A stretch of 6,909 nucleotides of DNA from Eubacteriales Family XIII. Incertae Sedis bacterium (lineage in GTDB: Bacteria; Bacillota; Clostridia; Peptostreptococcales; Anaerovoracaceae): assembly GCA_031254995.1 (NCBI GenBank), contig JAIRTJ010000102.1, positions 1 through 6,909 on the forward strand. The letters are read 5' to 3'. Numbering within the stretch: the stretch's first letter is position 1; each line of letters starts with the position of its first letter. The position numbers and the translations under genes are program-made. Positions 1 through 5,183 of this stretch are shown here, one piece after another. A model generated the notes under the pieces. It made no database searches and was not told the DNA's origin. It saw only the letters and a list, made by a program, of their open reading frames with translations.

Positions 1-433
1 TTTCAGGGGGACGAAGGTATTCGTTCAGTATCTCGCAACCCCTTCTGCGAAAATAGTCCCGTCCCTTGCTCCCGACGGCGATGATGTACGGCTTTTCGGG
101 ATCCGCCGCGATCTCGGTCTCCGCTCGCTTGATGACGTTGGAATTAAAGCTGCCGGCTAAGCCCCGATTGCTGGTGATGACGACATAGCAAGTGGTCTTG
201 ATCTCCCTGTCGGAGGATTTAAGGTATCTCGTCGGCACATCGTTCACGTTGTTGAAGATATCTTCAATGGACTCCGTCACATAATGAAAATACTCCCGCG
301 TGTTCTCAAAGGTCGCCTTGGCTCTTTGCAACTTCGCGACCGAGACCAACTTCATCGCGTTCGTAATGTGTTCGATGCTTGTAACGCTTCGAATGCGGCG
401 TTTGATATCTTGCACGCTTCCGTTGCCGGCCAT
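1..433 (-). CDS. atpG: F1Fo ATP synthase gamma subunit, N-terminal part (truncated by window edge)
   Basis: This is the central rotor shaft of F1, turning inside the alpha3beta3 ring and joining it to the c ring. The first 144 residues are visible; the family is usually about 285-300 residues, so about half is missing because the window ends, not because the gene is broken. The start is ATG at 433. Residues 9-17 read DIKRRIRSV and 23-38 contain NAMKLVSVAKLQRA, the typical N-terminal coiled-coil helix of gamma. SNRGLAGSFN at 108-117 matches the conserved gamma block usually written as S-D/N-RGL-x-G-x-x-N. A GAGGGG tract about 9 nt upstream of the ATG, inside the end of atpA, is the likely ribosome site. 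The gene begins 6 nt after the atpA stop, which suggests coupled translation. Identification is secure. Confidence 0.95.
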   Translation of the reverse strand, partial: MAGNGSVQDIKRRIRSVTSIEHITNAMKLVSVAKLQRAKATFENTREYFHYVTESIEDIFNNVNDVPTRYLKSSDREIKTTCYVVITSNRGLAGSFNSNVIKRAETEIAADPEKPYIIAVGSKGRDYFRRRGCEILNEYLRPPE

Positions 434-439
434 CGCCTT

Positions 440-1960
440 CTACCCCTCAATCCGCTTCTTGAATGCCACTTTGTACTCCGCAATTCCCGCTTTCAACTCC
501 TCCTCTGCGGCGGCGTCCAAGACGCCGGTATCGCGTATCGCCTTGCTCACGGAGGGCCGGAGGGCGTCCATGTGCGGGTACAGACCCTTTTCAAACTCCG
601 CGATGGTCTCGGGCGGAAGATCGTCCAGGTATTTGCCGACCGCAGCGTAAAACAGCATGACCTGATGTTCCACGGGAACGGGATTGTACTGTCTTTGTTT
701 GATGACCTCCATGAGGACGACGCCATGATCCAAGCGCGCTTTCGTCTCCTTGTCGATATCGGAGCCGAACTGCGAGAAATTCGCCAATTCCCTATATTGA
801 GCAAGCTCCAATTTGACGGCGCCGGAAACCTTTTTCATCGCCTTGATCTGCGCGTTGCCGCCCACGCGCGACACGGATATGCCCGCGTTTACGGCAGGTC
901 GTTGCCCCGAGAAGAACAGATCCGACTCCAAGAATATCTGTCCGTCCGTAATGGAAATCACATTCGTAGGAATATACGCGGACACGTCGCCCGCCTGAGT
1001 CTCGATGATGGGAAGCGCTGTGATCGAACCGCCGCCCAATTCATCGGACAACTTCGCCGCGCGTTCAAGCAGTCTGCTGTGCAGGTAAAATATATCTCCG
1101 GGATAGGCCTCCCTGCCGGGCGGCCTGCGCAAAAGCAACGACATGGCGCGGTATGCCACGGCGTGTTTGGAAAGGTCATCGTAGATGATGAGGACGTGCT
1201 TTCCTTGATACATGAAATGCTCCGCCATCGCGCAACCCGCATAGGGCGCGGCGTATTGCAACGGCGCGACTTCGCTCGCCGTTGCGGAGACCACGATGGT
1301 ATACTTCATCGCTCCTTTGTCTTCCAGCTGTTGCACCATCTGCGCCACCGTGGATTTCTTTTGGCCTATGGCGACATATATGCATATGACGTCACGACCC
1401 GCTTGATTGAGTATGGTGTCCACAGCGATGGTCGTCTTGCCCGTCTGTCTGTCCCCAATGATGAGTTCTCGCTGTCCTTTGCCGATGGGAATCATGGAGT
1501 CGATGGCTTTGATGCCGGTCTGAAGCGGCTCATTGACGGATTTTCGTTGCAACACGCCGGGCGCCGGATACTCGATGGGTCGCGTCTCTTTCGCCGCGAT
1601 GCCGCCCTTCCCGTCCAGGGGTTGACCGAGCGAATTGACCACTCTGCCGATCAACGCCTCGCCGACAGGCACTTCCATGACCCGCCCCGTAGGCTTAACG
1701 ACGTCGCCTTCGCGAATGCGACTGTCCTCGCCCATGACGACGACGCCCACATTTTCCTCCTCGAGATTCAGAGCCATGCCGTAGGTGTCGCCTGTGAATT
1801 CCAACAGTTCCCCCGCCATGCAATTTGCGAGGCCAAACACGCGCGCGATGCCGTCGCCCATCTGTATCACCGTACCGAAGTCGGATACGTTCAATTCCGA
1901 TTTGTAATTTTTTATCTGTTCCTTTATTACAGCGCTTATCTCTTCCGGTTTGAGATTCAT
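440..1960 (-). CDS. atpA: F1Fo ATP synthase alpha subunit
   Basis: This is the non-catalytic nucleotide-binding subunit of the F1 hexamer; it supplies the arginine finger to the catalytic sites on beta. The 506 residues match the usual length (about 500-510). In order they show an N-terminal beta-barrel domain (about 25-95), Walker A GDRQTGKT at 169-176, Walker B LIIYDD at 257-262, the conserved RRPPGREAYPGD block at 278-289, and the alpha/beta signature PAVNAGISVSRVGGNAQ at 355-371, in which Arg365 is the arginine finger. The helical C-terminal domain is complete. The N-terminus MNLKPEEISAVIKEQIKNY is a typical alpha start and fixes the ATG at 1960. A GGAGG tract lies upstream but about 12 nt away, longer than ideal. 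The gene sits between atpH (112-nt spacer) and atpG (6-nt gap). No defect is visible. Confidence 0.98.
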   Translation of the reverse strand: MNLKPEEISAVIKEQIKNYKSELNVSDFGTVIQMGDGIARVFGLANCMAGELLEFTGDTYGMALNLEEENVGVVVMGEDSRIREGDVVKPTGRVMEVPVGEALIGRVVNSLGQPLDGKGGIAAKETRPIEYPAPGVLQRKSVNEPLQTGIKAIDSMIPIGKGQRELIIGDRQTGKTTIAVDTILNQAGRDVICIYVAIGQKKSTVAQMVQQLEDKGAMKYTIVVSATASEVAPLQYAAPYAGCAMAEHFMYQGKHVLIIYDDLSKHAVAYRAMSLLLRRPPGREAYPGDIFYLHSRLLERAAKLSDELGGGSITALPIIETQAGDVSAYIPTNVISITDGQIFLESDLFFSGQRPAVNAGISVSRVGGNAQIKAMKKVSGAVKLELAQYRELANFSQFGSDIDKETKARLDHGVVLMEVIKQRQYNPVPVEHQVMLFYAAVGKYLDDLPPETIAEFEKGLYPHMDALRPSVSKAIRDTGVLDAAAEEELKAGIAEYKVAFKKRIEG

Positions 1961-2072
1961 CGTATGCGTCTCCCTCCGCCTGCGCGATTCGGATCGTAAG
2001 CGCGGATAGAAAACGACATTTTCTCGTCGAATTCGTCCGGCTCGTCGTCCGTTTTCCGGCTTCCTGCGCGGC
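1961..2072 (-). other. atpH-atpA spacer with possible hairpin and 20-codon mini-ORF
   Basis: This 112-nt gap stands out in an otherwise compact operon. The segments 2009-2017 (GAAAACGAC) and 2047-2056 (GTCCGTTTTC) can pair with one bulged base across a 29-nt loop. A small open frame of 20 codons starts at ATG 2019 and ends in a TGA (1957-1959) that overlaps the atpA ATG as ATGA. It has only a weak upstream ACGAG as a ribosome site. I see no promoter and no terminator here. The hairpin and mini-ORF could tune alpha translation, but chance is a fair alternative. Confidence 0.3.
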
Positions 2073-2612
2073 TTATTGCCGCAAAATGCTTTCCCTCAAA
2101 GAATCCAATCTGCCCCTTACGCTGGCGTCGATCAGCTTCCCGTCGATATAGATGCGTACGCCCCCGATGAGTGACGCGTCCTGTTCGTTGCGCAATCTAA
2201 CGCGCTTTTTCAACAGCTTTCCCGTTTCTTCCTCGAATCGTCCGATCTGTTCCTCCGTCAACATTACAGCGGAATAAATCAGACCCTTCGCGAAACCCTC
2301 GCGCTCGTCGCTCAAGCGTTCATACGCCTTCGCGATCCCGCGTATGCAACCGATGCGTCGCTTGTCGATCAGAATCCGAAGAAAATTGAGCAATTCCTCG
2401 GAAATTCGTCCTTCGAAGACGCGCTCCGCAACGGCTCTCCGATCCTCGGTGGGAAGCGTGGGCGTTTTCAGCAGATTGAAAAACATCGGATATTCGCGAA
2501 AAATATCCGCGACGACTTTCAATTCCCGTCCGATTCCCTCGACGTTGTCAATGTCCGATGCCGCGCCGAACAAGCCTTCGCCGTATACGGCGTCCGCCGT
2601 CAGATTTTCCAT
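2073..2612 (-). CDS. atpH: F1Fo ATP synthase delta subunit
   Basis: Delta (OSCP family) sits on top of F1 and ties the alpha subunits to the b-subunit peripheral stalk. The length of 179 residues is normal. The N-terminal half (about 5-105) is the helical bundle that binds the alpha N-termini. The C-terminal region carries the family signature, from Asp145 to Leu172, including SLIGGVRIYIDGKLIDASV (147-165), which is an excellent match. The ATG at 2612 lies inside atpF: the two genes overlap by 13 nt (2600-2612) in different frames. Only a weak GGCGAG is seen about 9 nt upstream, so translation probably depends on ribosomes finishing atpF. It is followed by a 112-nt spacer before atpA. Confidence 0.95.
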   Translation of the reverse strand: MENLTADAVYGEGLFGAASDIDNVEGIGRELKVVADIFREYPMFFNLLKTPTLPTEDRRAVAERVFEGRISEELLNFLRILIDKRRIGCIRGIAKAYERLSDEREGFAKGLIYSAVMLTEEQIGRFEEETGKLLKKRVRLRNEQDASLIGGVRIYIDGKLIDASVRGRLDSLRESILRQ

Positions 2613-3109
2613 GTTCGCTCACTCGCCTGCCGAATGACGTTGTCTATGATGGACTGCTGTTCGGCGGCGTCCAATTTCTGCTCGATGATCTTCTCGGCCG
2701 CGATGATCGCCAAAATCGCGATCTGTTCTCGCATGGTCTCGATGGCGTGAAGTCGCTCCCTCTCGATCTCGCTTTCGGCTTGGGCGATCATGAGACTCGC
2801 CCGCCTTTCAGCTTCGTCGACGATCTCGCGCGCGCTGTCTTCACCTTGCGCTTTTGCCGCGCGAAGGATTTCCCGCCGCTCTTCCTCGATGTTTGCGAGT
2901 TGTTCGTTGTAATCCGCAAGTCGCTCTTCCGCGACGCGGTTTACCGACTCGGCGTTGTCAAACGAATCCTTGACCTTCTGTTCCCGCGCCAACATGAAGC
3001 TTCGCACCTTCTCAAAAAAGTATTTCTTGAGAATAAGGTACAGGATGAGAAAGGTGACGAGAACCATGAGCAGCGTCCAATTGAGCGTGATCAGCGGTGC
3101 GCTATGCAT
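2600..3109 (-). CDS. atpF: F1Fo ATP synthase b subunit (peripheral stalk)
   Basis: Subunit b anchors the peripheral stator stalk in the membrane and holds F1 still against rotor torque. The 169 residues show the standard plan: one N-terminal membrane helix at about 9-28 (LNWTLLMVLVTFLILYLILK), then a long charged, heptad-like helix at about 32-125 rich in Glu, Arg and Ala that forms the dimeric coiled coil, then the conserved C-terminal block at about 126-160 with IAAEKIIEQKLD, which binds delta. The start ATG at 3109 is preceded by AGAGAGG five nt upstream, a good ribosome site. It lies 33 nt downstream of atpE and its end overlaps the atpH start by 13 nt. There is one b gene and no b' partner in the visible operon, as is usual in Bacillota. 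Confidence 0.95.
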   Translation of the reverse strand: MHSAPLITLNWTLLMVLVTFLILYLILKKYFFEKVRSFMLAREQKVKDSFDNAESVNRVAEERLADYNEQLANIEEERREILRAAKAQGEDSAREIVDEAERRASLMIAQAESEIERERLHAIETMREQIAILAIIAAEKIIEQKLDAAEQQSIIDNVIRQASERTWKI

Positions 3110-3142
3110 AATTTCCTCTCTTGTCCCCGATCCTCGGACGCT

Positions 3143-3409
3143 TTACAGCTTTCCGACGAGCGGATTCACGAACAGCAAGACCATTGAGACGATGAGCGCG
3201 AAAATGACCGACGTCTCCGTCATCGCCAGACCTGTGATCAGCGTGGTCATAATGTCGCCCTTCGCTTCGGGTTGCCTCGCGATGCTCTCCACGGCCTTGC
3301 CCGTCGCGAGTCCCTGCGCGAGACCCACGCCGAATCCGACAAACATGACGACCGCAGCGCCTATGGCCGACAATCCCAATACAAAAGCTTCCGGTGTTAC
3401 TCCTGTCAT
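3143..3409 (-). CDS. atpE: F1Fo ATP synthase c subunit (rotor ring), probable Na+-binding type
   Basis: Many copies of this 88-residue hairpin form the membrane rotor ring that carries the coupling ion. Helix 1 spans about 8-35 and contains GFGVGLAQG (25-33). The polar loop reads ARQPEAKGD (44-52) with the invariant RQP. Helix 2 spans about 54-80, with the ion-binding carboxylate Glu65. Aligned without gaps from residue 25 to the well-studied Na+-binding c subunit of Ilyobacter tartaricus, it keeps Gln32 and Glu65, has Thr66 where that protein has Ser66, and Phe70 in place of Tyr70. The Gln plus Glu-Ser/Thr pairing is the known mark of Na+-binding rings, so sodium coupling is a reasonable inference rather than proof. 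The ribosome site GGAGG lies five nt before the ATG, the strongest in the operon, as expected for a high-copy subunit. Confidence 0.96.
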   Translation of the reverse strand: MTGVTPEAFVLGLSAIGAAVVMFVGFGVGLAQGLATGKAVESIARQPEAKGDIMTTLITGLAMTETSVIFALIVSMVLLFVNPLVGKL

Positions 3410-3527
3410 AATTTCCTCCGTTCCGCCGCATGACGGCTAAAACCCAACAAACAAATATATTCCGCGAGACTCTGTGTCTCTTCTCGAACACGCAAACCTC
3501 GTCCGCTCCGCGCCCGGATCATCCCGG
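3410..3527 (-). promoter_or_regulatory. atpB-atpE spacer: small hairpin, U-rich tract and strong atpE ribosome site
   Basis: The 118-nt spacer contains a short inverted repeat (3466-3470 with 3476-3480, or alternatively 3465-3469 with 3482-3486). On the transcribed strand this is followed by a U-rich stretch (about 3460-3437) and then GGAGG immediately before atpE. In E. coli a U-rich element upstream of atpE raises its translation to supply the many c copies; a similar role here is inference. The hairpin is too weak, and too far from its U tract, to call a terminator. Confidence 0.35.
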
Positions 3528-4262
3528 TCAATGGTCATCATGCGAGGCGATGGCCTTTGCGATAAAGGTCATCGTCAGCATCGAAAACACGAAAGACTGA
3601 AGGATCGGTTCGAAAATATCGAAAAACGCGTTCAAGGGCAACGGGAACCCGCCTTCAAGCAAAGGGATCGGCAAGTGCAATATCCCTTCGGACAGATAGC
3701 CGAGTCCCGTAAACACCAACGCCATTATTATGACGCCCGCCAATATGTTTCCGAAAAGTCGAAAACTCAAACTGATAGGAAATGTAAATTCTTCCAATAT
3801 CTTGATGGGAATCATAATCGCGTACGGCTCGCAAAAATGGTGCAAATAGCCCTTCATTCCTCTTGATCTTATGGAATTGTACTGAATGAGTATGAATACG
3901 AGCGCGGCCAACGCAAATGTCGCGTTTAAATCAGACGTGACCGGCCTGAAGCCAAGGAGCCCCAGCGCGTTCGCAAACAAGAGAAAGAGGAACAACGTGC
4001 CGATGAACGGCGCAAAAGAGAGATTTCGCTTGCCCATCGTACTGCCCACGATCTTATATGCGTATTCCACGATGAGTTCGGCGATGCCCTGCGCTCCTTT
4101 CGGGTCCCGCTCCAAACGCCGCGAGATCAGCAAGGCGAAAACCGTTACACCGACGGCTACGATGATTGCCCAAAACACCGTTTCCGTAATATACAAGCCC
4201 TTTAAGGGGCCGGAATCGAACCATATGATTATTCGCGGACCGAGGTTTTCGATATCATGCAT
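3528..4262 (-). CDS. atpB: F1Fo ATP synthase a subunit (ion channel stator)
   Basis: Subunit a provides the two half-channels through which the coupling ion reaches and leaves the c ring. With the ATG at 4262 the protein has 244 residues. The essential stator arginine is in SLSFRLFGNILAG (Arg168 in this numbering). Other family marks are the NALGLLG segment, the TSDLNATFALA helix, and the C-terminal EPILQSFVFSMLTMTFIAKAI helix with the conserved Gln. Five to six membrane helices are evident. I prefer ATG 4262 over the in-frame GTG at 4280 because GGAGGA lies 7 nt before the ATG, while the GTG has only AAGG directly abutting it. The ATG also overlaps the atpI stop by 8 nt, a normal coupled junction. 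A short His/Asp tail ends the protein. Confidence 0.95.
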   Translation of the reverse strand: MHDIENLGPRIIIWFDSGPLKGLYITETVFWAIIVAVGVTVFALLISRRLERDPKGAQGIAELIVEYAYKIVGSTMGKRNLSFAPFIGTLFLFLLFANALGLLGFRPVTSDLNATFALAALVFILIQYNSIRSRGMKGYLHHFCEPYAIMIPIKILEEFTFPISLSFRLFGNILAGVIIMALVFTGLGYLSEGILHLPIPLLEGGFPLPLNAFFDIFEPILQSFVFSMLTMTFIAKAIASHDDH

Positions 4263-4818
4263 TTCGCCGTCCTCCGACACCCTTCCGTTTTCGAAATCTT
4301 CTGTGCGTCACATAGGTCGTTCCGCCACGATACTTCGTCATGGAAAATCTTTTAACTAAAAGATATCTGCGTTTGTCCGGCGCATCATCCCGAACGTATT
4401 CTCGAACGACGGCATCCCGATCCTCACGATCGGCTTTTTTGAATATGCGAGGCTTTATGCCGTTCAAGTAGAACACTGCCGCATGCGTCGTCAAAAATCC
4501 AGCTGAAGTCCCGATGCCCGCGACGACGCCCAACATCGTAAAAGAAAGACCGAGCGCGCCGGCGTACAGCGCGATGCGCAAGACGAATCCGATGATCGCG
4601 GCCGGCATCCGTCCGCTCAAAACAGCCCGCTCCGCAAACGCCGTCAGCAGGGCGATATTCAGAGAGGAGACCGCGGAACCCAAGACCAAGCCGCCGAGAA
4701 AGAGCGGATCGAACCCGAGCACGGGCAGAGAAATGACCGCGCAAAGCGCCATAATCGCAAAGCCGTACAATACCGCCTGATTTCTCAGATTTTTTATTCC
4801 CGTTTCTTTCACACGCAA
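4255..4818 (-). CDS. atpI: AtpI-like ATP synthase assembly protein with long basic C-terminal tail
   Basis: AtpI (ATP synthase subunit I family) is a small membrane protein that helps assemble the c ring and usually begins bacterial atp operons. Four hydrophobic helices are visible at about 14-34, 38-62, 72-93 and 98-118, with a conserved-looking SSLN (51-54) and an Arg in helix 3 (R81). The family is usually about 110-140 residues. This protein has 187 because residues from about 121 onward form a polar tail in which 23 of the last 66 positions are Lys or Arg. The start is uncertain: only TTG at 4818 or GTG at 4812 fits, neither has a clear ribosome site, and an in-frame stop at 4834-4836 bars a start further upstream. 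Its stop overlaps the atpB ATG by 8 nt. The family call rests on helices, size and position rather than a sharp motif. Confidence 0.75.
   Translation of the reverse strand: MRVKETGIKNLRNQAVLYGFAIMALCAVISLPVLGFDPLFLGGLVLGSAVSSLNIALLTAFAERAVLSGRMPAAIIGFVLRIALYAGALGLSFTMLGVVAGIGTSAGFLTTHAAVFYLNGIKPRIFKKADREDRDAVVREYVRDDAPDKRRYLLVKRFSMTKYRGGTTYVTHRRFRKRKGVGGRRNA
4270..4275 (-). promoter_or_regulatory. Ribosome binding site deciding the atpB start
   Basis: GGAGGA on the minus strand lies 7 nt before the ATG at 4262, inside the end of atpI. It is the reason for choosing that ATG over the upstream GTG at 4280. Confidence 0.8.
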
Positions 4819-4939
4819 ATCCGATATTCTCTGTCAAGGCGCATCGCCCATAGGCGCAGAACCGATCCGAATGCAGTCCGCGCCGCATCGACCGCAAAAG
4901 CCGAAGACGGGAAACGCACGCCCCTCTAAACTATAACCC
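4819..4939 (-). promoter_or_regulatory. Leader of the atp operon mRNA
   Basis: If transcription starts 6-8 bases downstream of either -10 box, about 110-130 nt of leader precede atpI. The segment is GC-rich with small competing hairpins: CGCC-TATG-GGCG and GGCG-ATG-CGCC share the same GGCG around 4841-4857. A TTGACA at 4832-4837 resembles a -35 box but has no matching -10 at the right distance. I recognise no riboswitch and no convincing leader peptide. Confidence 0.35.
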
Positions 4940-4945
4940 GAAAAT

Positions 4946-4974
4946 ATTATAAGGTATTATATCATAAATGTGAA
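4946..4974 (-). promoter_or_regulatory. Housekeeping-sigma promoter for the atp operon
   Basis: On the minus strand, TTCACA (4974-4969; five of six bases of the -35 consensus) is followed by a 17-bp spacer and a perfect TATAAT (4951-4946). The transcript would start near 4939 and run into atpI. The -35 box lies inside repeat copy 1 while the -10 box lies just outside it. Confidence 0.75.
4956..4964 (-). promoter_or_regulatory. Second, overlapping extended -10 promoter for the atp operon
   Basis: A second perfect TATAAT (4961-4956) lies 10 bp upstream of the first and is preceded by TG plus one base, giving the extended -10 form TGATATAAT. Its would-be -35 (TCGCTT, 17 bp upstream) is poor, which extended -10 promoters tolerate. 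The TG comes from the end of repeat copy 1. It may be a second start site or an alternative RNA polymerase contact. Confidence 0.5.
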
Positions 4975-5063
4975 GCGCAAGCGAAGTCATTTATGATATG
5001 GGCCATGCGCGTTTTCGCCGCAGGCGAAAAAATCGCGCGGCAGACAAAAGGAGACGACAACCG
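4962..5063. repeat. Hairpin-rich intergenic repeat, copy 1 (102 bp)
   Basis: This copy matches 5084-5183 base for base apart from a 2-base insertion (AG, in TTCGCCGCAGGCGAA). It starts with an inverted repeat, TCATAAATG and CATTTATGA, separated by 17 nt; here the arms extend to 12 bp (4959-4970 and 4988-4999). Next comes a hairpin TTTTCGCC-GCA-GGCGAAAA, then TCGCGCGG, and it ends AAAAGGAGACGACAACCG. It encodes no convincing protein. It looks like a dispersed, palindromic intergenic element of the REP or MITE kind, but no target-site duplication or transposase is visible. Confidence 0.85.
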
Positions 5064-5081
5064 TGCATCTTTCGGTTGTCG
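5055..5081. repeat. Inverted repeat at the junction between the two repeat copies
   Basis: CGACAACCG (5055-5063) and CGGTTGTCG (5073-5081) form a perfect 9-bp stem with a 9-nt loop. Read on the minus strand the stem is followed by TCTCCTTTTG, so it could act as a weak terminator for read-through from the permease gene. The tail is broken by C residues, which lowers confidence in that role. Confidence 0.6.
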
Positions 5082-5083
5082 GG

Positions 5084-5183
5084 TCATAAATGTGAAGCGC
5101 AAGCGAAGTCATTTATGATATGGGCCATGCGCGTTTTCGCCGCGCGAAAAAATCGCGCGGCAGACAAAAGGAGACGACAACCG
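5084..5183. repeat. Hairpin-rich intergenic repeat, copy 2 (100 bp)
   Basis: This is the second copy of the element at 4962-5063, in the same orientation and separated from it by 20 bp. The only difference is the loss of two bases, which gives TTTTCGC-CGC-GCGAAAA and also creates a perfect stem CCGCGCGA-AAAAA-TCGCGCGG. The TTCACA -35-like box is present (5096-5091 on the minus strand) but no -10 follows it here, so this copy does not form a promoter toward atp. Confidence 0.85.

Noticed and set aside
284..1999. A 571-codon open frame on the plus strand, antisense to atpA and the start of atpG.
   Set aside because: It is fully opposite secure ATP synthase genes, its product is His/Arg-rich with no recognisable domain, and such frames arise from the codon bias of the sense gene.
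3110..3142. Small hairpin between atpE and atpF as a terminator.
   Set aside because: The stem is short and bulged and there is no U-tract; the genes are plainly in one operon.
4832..4837. TTGACA on the minus strand as a -35 box just before atpI.
   Set aside because: The hexamer 16-18 bp downstream (around GTGTGA) does not resemble a -10 box and would fall within the start of the gene.
4424..4897. A 157-codon minus-strand frame overlapping atpI.
   Set aside because: It is a shifted reading of the atpI coding region with an Arg/Cys-rich product lacking membrane helices. The alternative frame gives a sensible four-helix AtpI.
4962..5183. The repeats considered as a CRISPR array.
   Set aside because: There are only two copies, the units are about 100 bp with internal hairpins, the spacer is 20 bp, and no cas gene is present.
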